NCBI GenBank assembly: GCA_023269675.1 | Contig: JAHFSX010000002.1 | Location: 248,001-312,000 of the forward strand | From: Verrucomicrobiota bacterium | GTDB lineage: Bacteria; Verrucomicrobiota; Kiritimatiellia; RFP12; UBA1067 | Length of the DNA: 64,000 nucleotides | Direction: 5' to 3' | Part shown: positions 10,041 to 21,800 of the stretch, in pieces | Position numbering within the stretch: position 1 is the stretch's first letter | Layout: the number at the start of each line of letters is the position of its first letter | The notes under the pieces: generated by a model | The model's input: the letters and a program-made list of their open reading frames with translations, nothing else | What the model was told of the DNA's origin: nothing | The model's database searches: none | Made by a program: the position numbers and the translations under genes

Positions 10041-13000
10041 ATGAAGCACGCGACGGCTCGTATCAAAATATCGACGCTCGCAGCAGCCCTGATGCTGCTG
10101 TGCCAAAACCGGGCGCAGGCCAATAATGGCCAGTGGAACAGCACGAGCACGGGCTACAGCTTGTACTGGACCAACAGCGTGAACTGGAGCTCGTCGCCCT
10201 ATCCCTCCGGCGGCGAAACCGCAACCTTCAACAACGGCGGAGGCAACCGCACGAACATCAACGTGGCCGCCCTCTCGCGCATCAAGTACATCGCCTTCGA
10301 CTCGTACAACGTGGCGTCCTACATCATCGGCGCGGATCCCGTCAACAGCCAGACGATGATCATGGAGAACGAGGGCGAGTACAAGCTGAACGCGAACGTG
10401 ACCCGCAGCCAGACGTTCAACGCCGCCATCCAGCTCGGCATCGACCGCGGCGGCGGCAATTTCAACTTCAGAAACGACACCGCAGCCTACATGTTGACGC
10501 TGAACGGAGACCTGCTGACCGCCACGACGGGCACGACGGTCACCGCCAAGAACATCAACATCAACGGCGTCGGGAACACCCGCATCACCGGCAACATCGT
10601 CACAAACGGCTCCGTTGCCCTCACCGTGACAGACAACAGCAGCGGCACGCTCTACCTCACGGGGACGAACAGGATCACCCTGCTCAAAACGCAAGGCGCG
10701 CCCGCCAGCGTGGTCGACATCGGCGGCGGCTCCCTTTATCTCGACGCCCTTGGCGGCAACGTCCTGAACATCACCCAGGACACCGTGCTGATCGGCACAG
10801 GCACCATCCGCCTCAGCACCAGCACCGGCAGCAACTACGCCGACTGCTACGTCGCCCCCGGCAAGACGCTCGTCATCAACCCCTCCGTCGTGAGCGACGG
10901 CGGCCTCGAGATCTGGAGCGGCACGGGCACCTTCGTCCTCAACGGCATCAACGACTTCGCCTCCAACATCCTCTTCGGCGCGGCCGGCACCATCGTGTGC
11001 TCCAAGATCGGCAACCAGGGCTCCACCGACAGCAATCTCGGCCGCGGGCAGCGGATTTGGCTCAACGCCGGCGGCAGCCGACTGGTCTACACCGGCACCG
11101 GCGAAACCAGCGACCGTATCCTCGAGCTGAACGCCAGCGCCACCCTCGACCACTCGGGCTCCGGAACCCTGGCCTTCTCCACGCCCATGGTTGTCGGCGC
11201 CAACACCAAGACGCTCACGCTCCAAGGGTCCACCTCCGGCACAGGCGAAATCTCCGCCGCCATCGGCCCCGGCTCGGGCACCACCTCCCTCGCCAAAGAC
11301 GGAGCCGGAACCTGGCGTCTCGCCGGCGCAAACAGTTACGCCGGCGCGACGGCGGTCAACAGCGGCACGCTCATGCTCACCGGCCCCAACGGCGCGGTCA
11401 CCGCCACGAGCGGCTTCACCGTCAACGCCGGCGGCACCCTGCTGCTGGACAACACCGCGGCCGCCAACAACACCAACCGCCTCCGCGACGTCACCGTCAC
11501 CCTCAACGGCGGCACCCTGCGCTTCGCCAACAGCGGCGGAGCCGCTGACTACCTCGAAAACGCGGGGCAGCTCGCGGTCAGCCAGAACAACAGCACCGTC
11601 GCCACGGTCCAGGCCGCCCCGGGGCAGGCCGCGACCCTGCGTTTCGCCTCGCTGGCGCGGACCGCCGGCGCGACCGTCAACTTCACCGGCGCCGGCCTCG
11701 GCGTGGACGGCCGCAACAAGATCCTCTTCACCTCGCAGGCGAACGGTCTCCTCGGCCCCTGGGCCACGGTCAACGGCACCAACCTCGCCGCCTACAGCAC
11801 CACGCTCGGCGTCTACGCGGCCGCCGAGCCCGCCTTCACCGACATCGCCGCCTACGGCGACACGATCGTCAGCAACGACACCAGCGCCGTGCGCATCAAC
11901 AGCGAAGGCTCGGGCGGCAACATCGAACTCAGCGCCGCGACCACCCGCATCGCCGCGCTGACGCAGAACACCCCCTTCGACGCCATCGTCAACACGTCCG
12001 GCAAGACCCTGCAGACCGCAGGCGTCAGCATTCAGGCCGGCAAAGCCTCCGTCGCCCTCGGCGCGGCTGCGGGCGACGGCGTCTTGACGGCCGCCGCCAG
12101 CGGCGGCGACCTGGCGCTGAACAACAGCAGCGCGGCCGGCCTGACCGTCAACGCGGTCGTGGCGAACAACACCGCGGCCTCCTCCCTCACCAAGTCCGGC
12201 AGCGGCGCAGTCACGCTCGCCAGCGCCAACACCTTCTCCGGCCCGACCACCATCGGCGGCGGCGCGCTCGTGCTGGCCCACGGCGGCGCCCTGCAGAACA
12301 GCACGCTCAGCACGGGCGGCGCGGTCTTCGACAGCGCGGTCGCCAGCCACGCGTTCACGCTGGGCGGCATCGCCGGCTCCTTCACCGCCGCCCTCGCGGA
12401 CAATGCGGGAGCGCCCAATCCGGTGGCGCTCGCCGTCGGCAACAACAACGCCAACACCGCCTACAGCGGCACCCTGAGCGGCAGCGGCAGCCTGGCCAAG
12501 ACAGGCACCGGCACACTCACGCTCTCCGGCACCAACACCTTCAGCGGCGGACTGACGGTCATCGCCGGACAAGTCACCGCCAGCTCCACCGGCGCGCTCG
12601 GCGCGGGCCCGGTCGTCAACAACGGCGTGCTCAACCTCACCGGCGCCAGCGACATCACGTACACGGGCCTCTCCACCGGGCTGAGCGGCTACGGTACCAA
12701 CAACGTGACCCTCGGCACCGGCGCCTCGACCGTTTACCTGCATGGCAACTACGCCGGCTTCACCGGGCTCTGGAACATCGGCGTCGGCGCCGCCCCCGGA
12801 GCGGCCAAGGTCTTCATGAACGGCGCGGACCACCCTGACGCGACCGTCAACGTCATGACCAACGGCACGCTGTTCTGCAACGCCGGCACGCACACTGCCA
12901 AACTCCTCATGAGGGGCGGCAACACCGGCGAGTCTCTGGGCCAACTCCGGATTGAAGGCGCGGCCATCTGGGCCGGTCCCGTCACGCTCGCAGGCCCCAT

Positions 13001-16000
13001 GACCACCAACGTCGACGCCTTCTTCGGGTGCAACTCCGGGATCGGCACCGTCAGCGGCGTGATCTCCGACTCCGGCGGCGGCTATCTGGTGGACACGATC
13101 GGCGGCGGCACGCTGGTCTTCTCGGGCGCCAACACCTACGCCGGACCGACCTGGATCAAGGGCGGCACCCTGAAGGTCCCCTCGCTGCCGAACGTCGGGG
13201 CAACCAGCGGCCCGCTCGGCGCGCCCGACCTGGCCGGCAGCGCCATCAAAATCGGCTTCACCACAACCTCCGCCATCCTTGCCTACTACGGCATGGGCGA
13301 GCAGTCCGACCGTGTCATCGACATGGCCGGCACAACCGGCGGCGCGGGGCTCGACCAGTCGGGCACCAACCTCTGGAAGCTCACGGGCGGTGTCATCGCC
13401 TCGCTCCCCGGCAACAAGCGTCTCACCCTGCAGGGCTCCACCCTCGGCACCGGCGAAGTCGCCAGCGTGATTTCCGATATCGCCTTGGCCACGAACAGCG
13501 TTTTCAAAAACGGCTCGGGCACGTGGACGCTCTCGGCGGACAACCTGTTCAAGGGCAGCGTCGAGGCCTACGACGGCGCGCTGCGCGTCACCCGCAGCGG
13601 AGCCTTCGGCGTCGGGCCGAAAACGGTCACGTCGTCCAACGCCGGCACGGGAACCGGCCCCCGCATCTCCTTGGACGGCTCGGCGGGCGACCTCGTCTTT
13701 CCTGCCAACATCACCTTCCGCACGAGCAACTCCCGCGTGGGCGCCATCTTCAATGAAGCCGGCAACAACACGATTCAGGGCGATCTGAACCTGATCGGCG
13801 GCGACGGCCTGACCATCTTGAATTCCGTGGCCGGTAAGCTGACGATCAGCGGCGCCGTCTACGCCCCGACCGACACAGGCCGCGAACTGCGGTTCCGCGG
13901 CGATGGCGACGGCGAAATCTCGGGCGCCATTGCCAACGGCGCGACCGTGGCGCTGCCCGTCTACCGCGAGACCGGCGCCGGCACGTGGACGCTCTCGGGC
14001 TCCAACACCTACAGCGGCGCCACCTATGCCAACAGCGGCACGCTCGTCGTGGGCGGCGCGAACGGCGCCCTCGCGGGCAGCGGCGCGCTCACGCTCGGCG
14101 TCGGCACGTTCGTGGTCAGCAATACGGCCGCCGCGAACCACGCCAACCGCCTCGTCAACTCGGCCACGGTCACGGATGCCGGCGGCACCTTCAGCTTCTA
14201 CCACGACGGCGGCGCGGCCGACTACGGCGAGACCACCGGACCGCTCGTCATCAGCGCGAACACCAACCGCATCGTCGCCTCGCAGGCCGCAGAGGGCCGG
14301 ACCTCGACGCTGACCTTCGCCTCGCTGACGCGCAACGGAGGAACGGTCGACTTCTCCGGCATGGGGCTGGGCGTCGACACCCGCAACCGCATCGTCTTCA
14401 CCGCGAACCCGACGCTGGCCAACGGCATCATCGGCCCGTGGGCCACCTACAACGGCGCCGGCCTCGCCAGCTACAGCGCCTCGCTCGGCGTGATCGCGGC
14501 GCCGGAAAGCGCCTACACCAACATCGCGGCGCGAGGTCCGGACTCCGTCATTCCCGACAACGCCGCCCTCAACGCGCGCATTGTGACCGATGGCGTCTCC
14601 GGCCCGATCACGTTAGAGGGCGCGACGGTGAGCAGCGTCAGCACGCTGCTGCAGAGCACCGCGACGCCCGCCGTCGTGACCACGGCCTCCAAGCGGATGC
14701 AGGCCTCCGGCCTTATGATCGGCGCGGGGCAGGCCTCGCTCACCATCGGAGAGGCCGAGGGCGATGGCGCGCTCACCTCGCTCACGTCGGGCGGCGAACT
14801 GGTGCTGGGCAACCTCAACCCCGACGCGACGCTGACCGTCAACGCCCCGGTCACAAACTTCTCCGCCTCCAACTCGTCCCTGAGCAAATACGGCGCGGGC
14901 AAGGTGGTGCTCACCGGCTCCAACACGTACTCCGGCGTGACGGTGATCAACGAGGGCGCGCTCGAGTTCGGCGGCAGTTCCACGCAGACCCGCAGCGGCG
15001 TCATCAGCGGACCGGGAACGCTGGCCAAATCCGGACAGGGCACATTCCGGATCAACGCCGCGAACACCTACACGGGCCCCACCCTCATCAACGAGGGCAC
15101 TGTCGTCGCCCTGAACAACGCCTCCTTCGGCAGCTCCGCCACGGGCACGGTCATCGCCGCAGGCGCCACGCTCGACATCGGAGGCGCCAACCAGGACGCC
15201 CTGAACCTGGGCACCGAGCTGTTCACCGTCAGCGGTAACGGCGTCGGAGGTAACGGCGCCATTGTCGACTCGGGAAAATCCCAACTGAACGCTTTCGGCA
15301 AGATCGCGCTCGCGGGCGACACCTCCTTCGGCGGCGCGCAGCGGTTCGACCTGCGCAACAACACCCCCACCCTCACGATGAACGGGTACGCCCTCACCAA
15401 GATCAGCAGCAACCAGATCGATCTCGTGAACGCGAGCGTCTACCCGGACAGCGGTTCCGGCACGGGCCGCATCGATGTGGCGGCCGGACGCTTCACGCTC
15501 GAGGCGGGCACCCGCCTGAACGGCAGCGCAACCAACACCTTCACCGTCCGCAACGGCGCGCAGCTGGACTACTACAACCTGGCCGCGAATTGCCCGGTCT
15601 TCTGGACGCTGATCCTCGAGCAGAACTCGAGGGTCGTGACGACGCTCAGCTACGATCCCTTAAACACCTGGGCCGGGCCGGTCACGCTCAACGGCGCCGC
15701 CACCGTCGGCGGCGACAACACCACCTGGAGTGAAACCTTCAGCGGGCCGGTCTCCGGCGGCGGGGCGCTCATCAAGACCGGCGTAGCCGCCGTGTTCCTT
15801 TCGAACACCAACAACACCTACGGCGGCACGACGACGGTCAGCAACGGCACGCTGTTCGCCTACCACCCCGGCTCGCTGCCCGGCTATGCCGCCACGGGCC
15901 TGGTCACGGTGGTCGGCGGCGGCACCCTGGTCCTGCGCGCCGGCGACGGCACGACCGGCTGGAGCAAGGAGCAGATCGACATCGTCCGCACCAACACCGC

Positions 16001-18686
16001 CTTCACCTCCGGGTCCGCCAGCCTCGGCATCGACACCACGTGGGGCAGCCTCGTCTATGACCGCGACATCCCGCAGGACGTCGGCCTCACGAAATACGGC
16101 AACGGCATGCTGACGCTCACCGGCGTGAACAGCAACACCAGCACCAACCGCGCCTACCGCGTCTACGGCGGCACCAACAGCGCGCTGACCCTCGCCAACA
16201 CCAGCTCGAACAACATCGGCCCGATCCTCGTGAGCGGCGGCGCGCTCGGCGCCACCCTGAACGTCGACGGCTACACCAGCCTGGGCACCAACCTCTCGCA
16301 AACCGTCTACATCAGCACGGTCAGCGGCGACCGCGGCACCCTCATCATCTCGACCAACATGATCATGGGCAAGATGTTCGTCGGAAGCGCCGCCGGCGCG
16401 TCCGGCGCGCTCATCCAGAACGGCGGAGCCGTGGCCGTGAGCCCGACCCAGATCAGCCAGGACGTGCTGTCCGTCGGCAACGCGGGCGGTTACGGCTACT
16501 TCCGCATGAACGGCGGCTCCATCGCCATCGGCCAGTTCGGCGTCACCGGCGGCGGCGCCGGCGCGAACAACGGCGTGGTCGACCTCATGAACGGTTCGAT
16601 CAGCGTCACCGGCAACGGCGGCTGGCTGATCTGGGGCTGGTCCGGCGGCAACGGCATCGCCAACCTCTTTAACGGCACGCTCACCGCGCCTCCCGGAGGC
16701 AACGACACGACCTTCGCCTACTCGGCCGACCGCGGCTCCTTCGCCATGCTGAACCTGCTGGGGCCCGGCGCGCTCATGGATGCCACGGGCAACGGCAACG
16801 GACGCGGCATCGACATGGCGCGCAGCAGCAACAACCTCGCCTCGGTCGTGAACCTGAACGCCGGCACGCTTCTCGCCAACCGCATCCGCGCCGGCGTCAC
16901 GGTCACCCCGACCTACTTCAACTTCAACGGCGGCACCTTGAAGGCCAACGCGATCACGGGCTACGGAGCCACCTTCATGCAGGGGCTGACCGCCGCCACC
17001 GTCTATCCCGGCGGCGCGGTGGTCGACACGACCAACGCGAACATCACGGTCAACCAGTCGCTGCTGGCCCCCGCGGGTTACGGCGTGGCCTCGCTGGCCC
17101 TGCGGACAGGCGGCGCAGGCTACATCGGCGCGCCCGTCGTGCTGATCACCGGCGGCAGCGGCACCGGCGCCACCGCCATCGCATCCGTTGACCTGAACCC
17201 CGCCAGCCCGACCGCCGGGCAGGTGACCGGCCTGACGGTCACCAGCCCGGGTTCGGGATACCAGCCCTACGACAGCGTGCTGGTGTCCATGATCGGCGGC
17301 GGCTACACGAACGCGATGGCGCTGGCCTACAACGCGGCGCTGGCGCCGAACGCCGTCAGCGGCGGCCTGACGAAGCTCGGCAGCGGCACGCTCACGCTGG
17401 GCGGCACCAACACCTACGGCGGCGCCACGACGGTCAGCAACGGCACGCTCGTGCTCGCCAACAGCGCCGCGCTGCCCACGAACACGGCCGTGAACGTGGC
17501 GAGCGGCACCTACGATCTGAACGGCTTCACCGTCACCAACGGCGCGCTTACCGTAAGCGGCGGAGCGATCGTCAACGGTACGCTGGGCAGCGGCAGCCTG
17601 ACCAAGCTCGGCACCAACACGTTCACCCTGTCCGCCGCCCTGTCGATGGCCGGCCCCATCGTGATCACGGCCGGCACGCTGCAGCTGGCCAGCTACAAGC
17701 CGGGACTGTACGAGGGACGGGTCGCCGGCACCCTCAACACGACGTCGCCGAACCCGCAGACCGCCACGCCGCTCTCCACGCGGTACGCGAACATCCAGTA
17801 CGGCAGCAGCGCGGCCTCCGGCGGAATCTGGACAGACAGCAGCACGTACATCTACTCCGGCTACGTGTGGAACAACGCCGCCACCAACGAGACCTGGGGC
17901 TTCGCCAAGAGCTTCGACGATGGCACGCTGCTCAAGATCGACGGCGTCACCCTCATCAACAACGGCTCGTACATGACCCCGGCCGCGACGAATTACACGC
18001 TGACTCCGGGCGCGCATCCCATCGAGCTGCGCCTCGGCCAAAGCTCGGGCGGAGTCGGCCCCACCGTGATCTCCAACATCTGGACGACCGCCAGCCTGGG
18101 CTTCGGTTACGACCCGTTGGCGCGGAACACGTCCTATTCGCCGGGCTTGTCCACCACCTACCAGCCGCTGGCCGATCCCGGCGACGGCAGCGTGCTGTCC
18201 GTCACCACGTTCCGCTCCAACCTGCTTGCGGCGGCCTCATCGGTCGAGCTGGCCGCCGATGGCGTATTGAACCTCGGCGGAAACATCCAGACCTTGGCGG
18301 CGCTGAGCGGGTCCGGACTGGTGACCAACGGCACGCTGACCGTAACCGGCCCGGTCGCCCCCGGCGGCACGAACGTCATCGGAACGCTGTCGATCGCCGC
18401 GTCGGCGAAGCTCTCCGGCGCCCTGCTGGCAGACGTGGCCGCCAACGGCGACAGCGACCTGCTGTCCGTCCGGGGCAACCTCGACCTGTCCGGACTCTCG
18501 CTGGTGATAGCGAACCCCGAGCTGCTGAACCGTCAAACGCAGTACACCCTCGTCACCGTCACGGGGACCCGGACGGGCACCTTCGGTTCCACCAACCTGC
18601 CCGACAGCCGCTGGCACGTCTCCTATCTGGCGGACGGCACCGTGAGACTGGTCTTCGTCGACGGCACGATCATGCTGCTCAAGTAG
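10041..18686 (+). CDS. Giant PATR secreted protein with PA14-like module, 2881 aa
   Basis: The start is ATG 10041, 5 nt after GAGG; an in-frame GTG 6 nt earlier is less likely. The signal peptide has core TLAAALMLLC and probable cleavage after NRAQA near residue 30. The body is PATR beta-strand repeats. The same 270-residue module as in paralogue 1 occurs twice, near residues 479 and 1369. A GYIGAPVVLITGGSG module lies near 2361, followed by the repeat NTYGGATTVSNGTLVLA. About residues 2555-2692 form the PA14-like block (GLYEGRVAG to GFGYDPL), closely related to the one in the truncated paralogue at the window start. The tail is FVDGTIMLLK. There is no barrel or membrane anchor. The domain order suggests recombination between paralogues. 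The ligand or matrix partner cannot be told from sequence. Confidence 0.88.
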   Translation: MKHATARIKISTLAAALMLLCQNRAQANNGQWNSTSTGYSLYWTNSVNWSSSPYPSGGETATFNNGGGNRTNINVAALSRIKYIAFDSYNVASYIIGADPVNSQTMIMENEGEYKLNANVTRSQTFNAAIQLGIDRGGGNFNFRNDTAAYMLTLNGDLLTATTGTTVTAKNININGVGNTRITGNIVTNGSVALTVTDNSSGTLYLTGTNRITLLKTQGAPASVVDIGGGSLYLDALGGNVLNITQDTVLIGTGTIRLSTSTGSNYADCYVAPGKTLVINPSVVSDGGLEIWSGTGTFVLNGINDFASNILFGAAGTIVCSKIGNQGSTDSNLGRGQRIWLNAGGSRLVYTGTGETSDRILELNASATLDHSGSGTLAFSTPMVVGANTKTLTLQGSTSGTGEISAAIGPGSGTTSLAKDGAGTWRLAGANSYAGATAVNSGTLMLTGPNGAVTATSGFTVNAGGTLLLDNTAAANNTNRLRDVTVTLNGGTLRFANSGGAADYLENAGQLAVSQNNSTVATVQAAPGQAATLRFASLARTAGATVNFTGAGLGVDGRNKILFTSQANGLLGPWATVNGTNLAAYSTTLGVYAAAEPAFTDIAAYGDTIVSNDTSAVRINSEGSGGNIELSAATTRIAALTQNTPFDAIVNTSGKTLQTAGVSIQAGKASVALGAAAGDGVLTAAASGGDLALNNSSAAGLTVNAVVANNTAASSLTKSGSGAVTLASANTFSGPTTIGGGALVLAHGGALQNSTLSTGGAVFDSAVASHAFTLGGIAGSFTAALADNAGAPNPVALAVGNNNANTAYSGTLSGSGSLAKTGTGTLTLSGTNTFSGGLTVIAGQVTASSTGALGAGPVVNNGVLNLTGASDITYTGLSTGLSGYGTNNVTLGTGASTVYLHGNYAGFTGLWNIGVGAAPGAAKVFMNGADHPDATVNVMTNGTLFCNAGTHTAKLLMRGGNTGESLGQLRIEGAAIWAGPVTLAGPMTTNVDAFFGCNSGIGTVSGVISDSGGGYLVDTIGGGTLVFSGANTYAGPTWIKGGTLKVPSLPNVGATSGPLGAPDLAGSAIKIGFTTTSAILAYYGMGEQSDRVIDMAGTTGGAGLDQSGTNLWKLTGGVIASLPGNKRLTLQGSTLGTGEVASVISDIALATNSVFKNGSGTWTLSADNLFKGSVEAYDGALRVTRSGAFGVGPKTVTSSNAGTGTGPRISLDGSAGDLVFPANITFRTSNSRVGAIFNEAGNNTIQGDLNLIGGDGLTILNSVAGKLTISGAVYAPTDTGRELRFRGDGDGEISGAIANGATVALPVYRETGAGTWTLSGSNTYSGATYANSGTLVVGGANGALAGSGALTLGVGTFVVSNTAAANHANRLVNSATVTDAGGTFSFYHDGGAADYGETTGPLVISANTNRIVASQAAEGRTSTLTFASLTRNGGTVDFSGMGLGVDTRNRIVFTANPTLANGIIGPWATYNGAGLASYSASLGVIAAPESAYTNIAARGPDSVIPDNAALNARIVTDGVSGPITLEGATVSSVSTLLQSTATPAVVTTASKRMQASGLMIGAGQASLTIGEAEGDGALTSLTSGGELVLGNLNPDATLTVNAPVTNFSASNSSLSKYGAGKVVLTGSNTYSGVTVINEGALEFGGSSTQTRSGVISGPGTLAKSGQGTFRINAANTYTGPTLINEGTVVALNNASFGSSATGTVIAAGATLDIGGANQDALNLGTELFTVSGNGVGGNGAIVDSGKSQLNAFGKIALAGDTSFGGAQRFDLRNNTPTLTMNGYALTKISSNQIDLVNASVYPDSGSGTGRIDVAAGRFTLEAGTRLNGSATNTFTVRNGAQLDYYNLAANCPVFWTLILEQNSRVVTTLSYDPLNTWAGPVTLNGAATVGGDNTTWSETFSGPVSGGGALIKTGVAAVFLSNTNNTYGGTTTVSNGTLFAYHPGSLPGYAATGLVTVVGGGTLVLRAGDGTTGWSKEQIDIVRTNTAFTSGSASLGIDTTWGSLVYDRDIPQDVGLTKYGNGMLTLTGVNSNTSTNRAYRVYGGTNSALTLANTSSNNIGPILVSGGALGATLNVDGYTSLGTNLSQTVYISTVSGDRGTLIISTNMIMGKMFVGSAAGASGALIQNGGAVAVSPTQISQDVLSVGNAGGYGYFRMNGGSIAIGQFGVTGGGAGANNGVVDLMNGSISVTGNGGWLIWGWSGGNGIANLFNGTLTAPPGGNDTTFAYSADRGSFAMLNLLGPGALMDATGNGNGRGIDMARSSNNLASVVNLNAGTLLANRIRAGVTVTPTYFNFNGGTLKANAITGYGATFMQGLTAATVYPGGAVVDTTNANITVNQSLLAPAGYGVASLALRTGGAGYIGAPVVLITGGSGTGATAIASVDLNPASPTAGQVTGLTVTSPGSGYQPYDSVLVSMIGGGYTNAMALAYNAALAPNAVSGGLTKLGSGTLTLGGTNTYGGATTVSNGTLVLANSAALPTNTAVNVASGTYDLNGFTVTNGALTVSGGAIVNGTLGSGSLTKLGTNTFTLSAALSMAGPIVITAGTLQLASYKPGLYEGRVAGTLNTTSPNPQTATPLSTRYANIQYGSSAASGGIWTDSSTYIYSGYVWNNAATNETWGFAKSFDDGTLLKIDGVTLINNGSYMTPAATNYTLTPGAHPIELRLGQSSGGVGPTVISNIWTTASLGFGYDPLARNTSYSPGLSTTYQPLADPGDGSVLSVTTFRSNLLAAASSVELAADGVLNLGGNIQTLAALSGSGLVTNGTLTVTGPVAPGGTNVIGTLSIAASAKLSGALLADVAANGDSDLLSVRGNLDLSGLSLVIANPELLNRQTQYTLVTVTGTRTGTFGSTNLPDSRWHVSYLADGTVRLVFVDGTIMLLK

Positions 18687-18727
18687 CCGCGGGCGCACGC
18701 GGCCGCCTTCAGGCCGATTCCATTAAA

Positions 18728-18770
18728 ACCGAACGCGCAGACCGCCAGGCCTGCGCGTTCGGTCTTTTTA
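18728..18770 (+). terminator. Intrinsic terminator after PATR gene 2
   Basis: The 13-bp stem ACCGAACGCGCAG / CTGCGCGTTCGGT is followed by CTTTTTA. It sits 42 bp after the stop codon and before the promoter of PATR gene 3, so these giant genes are separate transcription units. Confidence 0.8.
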
Positions 18771-18791
18771 AGGGGCGTATCTTCAAGCGCA

Positions 18792-18820
18792 TTGACTGGC
18801 AAAACTTATTCAAGTAAAGT
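18792..18820 (+). promoter_or_regulatory. Sigma70-like promoter of PATR gene 3
   Basis: TTGACT at 18792-18797 and TAAAGT at 18815-18820 have 17-nt spacing, as in the two preceding paralogues. Confidence 0.7.
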
Positions 18821-18888
18821 TATCGTGATTAATCGACAAAGCACTGTGTGGCTGGGTTCAGACGTGGTCCAACAAATATGAGGTGGTT

Positions 18889-21800
18889 ATGCAAATGAAG
18901 ATGGTCTATGTCAAAATGTCCTTGGCCGTTGCGGCCTCCGTGCTGTTCGGCGCAACCGCAGCGCGCGCGAACAGCGGCACATGGAACAGTTCGGCTTTGG
19001 GCTCGAACACGTTCTGGACGAACTCCCTCAACTGGAGCGCCTCGCCCTACCCCGCCGGCACGCAGATCGCGACGTTCAACAACGCGCCCACCAACGCCGG
19101 ACGGACAACGCTCGACCTCTCCGGCCTCACCAGCATTTCAAACATCATTTTCGACACCAGCGCGGCGGCCTACACCATCGGCAGCAACGGGGTCAACAAC
19201 CAGACGCTCGTGCTGTTCAACAGCGGCGTCTGCCAAATGACGGCCAGCGCCGTCAACAGCCAGCGCTTCGACGCGGCCCTCCAGCTGGGCACGGACCGGG
19301 CCGGGGCGACCTACACCTTTATCAACAGCAACCTCGTCGGGAGCTTAACCTTTGCGGGGAACCTGCTCTCGGTCACCAACGGCGCGTCTGCCGGCACCAA
19401 AGCGCTGGTCGTCAGCGGGATCGGCAACACCACGTTCAGCGGCAACATCCTGACGAACGGCTTCGGCACGTTGAACACCCTCACCGATAACAGCATCGGC
19501 AAGCTCACGCTCTCGGGTTCGAACATCGTCACCACCCTCACCATGAACGGCGGGCCGAACAGCGTCGTCGATATCGGCAGCGGCTCTCTCTCTCTCGAGA
19601 ACGCGGGCGGAACCACCCTCTATTCCACGCAGGGCGGCGTCATCAGCGGGACGGGCAGGATCCGCATGAGCACCACCGACACGATCGCCAACACCGGCAA
19701 CAACTACGCCGACTGCTATATCGCCCCCGGCAAGACGCTTGTCATCAACCCCGAAATCACCGGCAAAGGCGGGTTCGAGATGTGGACCGGCGCGGGCACC
19801 TTCGTGTTCAACGGCATCAACACCTTCGAGGCGCACGTCATCATCGGCGTCAACAACGGGACCATCAGCGTCTCCAAAATCGGCAACCGCGGCTCCACGA
19901 CCAGCAACCTCGGCATGGGCACGAACTTCATCTTCTCGGGCTCCAACAGCCGGCTGCTCTACACCGGCGCCGGCGAAACGAGCGACCGCCAGCTGGTGAT
20001 CAACAACTTCGCCGTCATCGACCAGTCGGGCGCCGGCAACCTGAAGTTCTCGGCCGCCCCGACCGTCTCCTCCGGCAGCAAGACCCTGACCCTGCAGGGC
20101 TCGACCGCGGGCACCGGCGAATTCGGCGGCGTGCTGGCCAACAGCTCCGGCACGCTCTCCGTCACCAAGGCCGGCAGCGGCACGTGGCTCTTCTCCACGA
20201 ACAACACCTACACCGGCGCGACCACCGTCAGCGGCGGCACCCTCGGCCTCACCGGCGCGAACGGCACGATCCTCAGCTCGGGCGGCGTGACCCTCGCCAA
20301 CGGCGGCACCCTGCTGCTGGACAACACCGCCACCGCCAACAACACCAACCGCCTCAGCAACGCGAACACCGTGACGATGAACGGCGGCACCCTGCGTTTC
20401 TCCAACAGCGGCGGCGCGGCGAGCTACCTTGAAGTGGCCGGGCCCCTTTCCGTCAGCCAGAACGCCAACACGATCGCCACCGTCCAGGCCGCATCCGGAC
20501 AAACCGCGACCCTGACATTCGCCTCGCTCGCGCGCACGGCCGGCGCGACCCTCAACTTCACAGGCGCCGGACTCGGCGGCGCGGACGGGCGCAACAAGAT
20601 CCTCATCACCGCCCAGCCGAACGGCCTCATCGGCCCGTGGGCCACGGTCAACGGCACCAGCCCCGCCGCCTACAGCACCACGCTCGGCGTGTACGCCGCG
20701 CCCGAGCCGGCTTACAACCAGGAGATCTCCGCCCTCGGCCCCTCCACGATCACCGACAATCCGGCCGACTACGTGCGCATCAGCACGCAGGGCACGAGCG
20801 GCGACATCGACCTGAGCGACGCGCTCACCCGCATCGCCGCGCTGACGCAGAACACCGTTTATGACGCCACGATCAAAACGGCCGGAAAGACCCTCCAGCT
20901 CGCCGGCATCGCCATCCCGGCGGGCAAAGCCTCCGTCACCGTCGGCGCGGCGGCCGGCGACGGCACCCTGGCGGCCGCGGCCAGCGGCGGCGACCTGGCG
21001 CTGAACAACGCGGGCGCGGGCGCCCTGACGGTCAATGCCGCGGTGGCGAACAACGGCGGCGCCTCCACCCTGACCAAGACGGGCAGCGGCCCCGTGACCC
21101 TCGCGTCTTCCAACACCTTCTCGGGCGTAACCACCATCGCCGGCGGCGCGCTGGTTTTGGCGAACGGCGACGCGCTGCAGAACAGCACGCTCGCCTCGGA
21201 GGGCGAGACCTTCGACAGCTCGGTCGCCAGCCACGCCTTCACGCTGGGCGGCCTCTCGGGCTCCTTCAACGTCACCCTCGCGGACAACGCGGGCACGCCC
21301 AACCCGGTGGCGCTGTCGGTCGGCAAAAACACCGGCACGTTCAGCGGCGTGTTGAGCGGCGGCGGCAGCCTGACCAAGATCGGCACCGGCACGCTCACCC
21401 TCTCGGGCTCCAACACCTTCAGCGGCGGCCTGACGGTCAGCGCGGGAACCGTGGCGGCCAGCAGCGCCGGCGCGCTCGGCACGGCCGCGGTCGTCAACAA
21501 CGGCACGCTCAACCTCACCGGCGCGAGCGACATCACCTACACGGGCCTCTCCGCGGGCCTGAGCGGCGCTGGCACAAACAACGTGACGGTCGGAACCTCA
21601 GGGGGGACGGTCTACCTCAACGGCGACTACTCCGGCTTCACCGGCGTCTGGAACATCGGCACCAACGCCGCCGCAGGCGCATCGAAGGTCCTGATGAACG
21701 GCGCCGACAACGCCGCCGCGACCCTCAACGTCCTGAGCAACGCCACCTTTTTCAGCTCCCTCGGCACGCACTACGCGGCGGTCACCTTGAGGGGCGGCGA

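Noticed and set aside
9996..14204. Minus-strand open frame of about 1400 codons inside the 10041 gene
   Set aside because: It is the shadow of a GC-rich repeat gene. Its composition is Gly/Ala/Arg/Val with no domain motifs, and the plus strand has a signal peptide, SD, promoter and paralogues.
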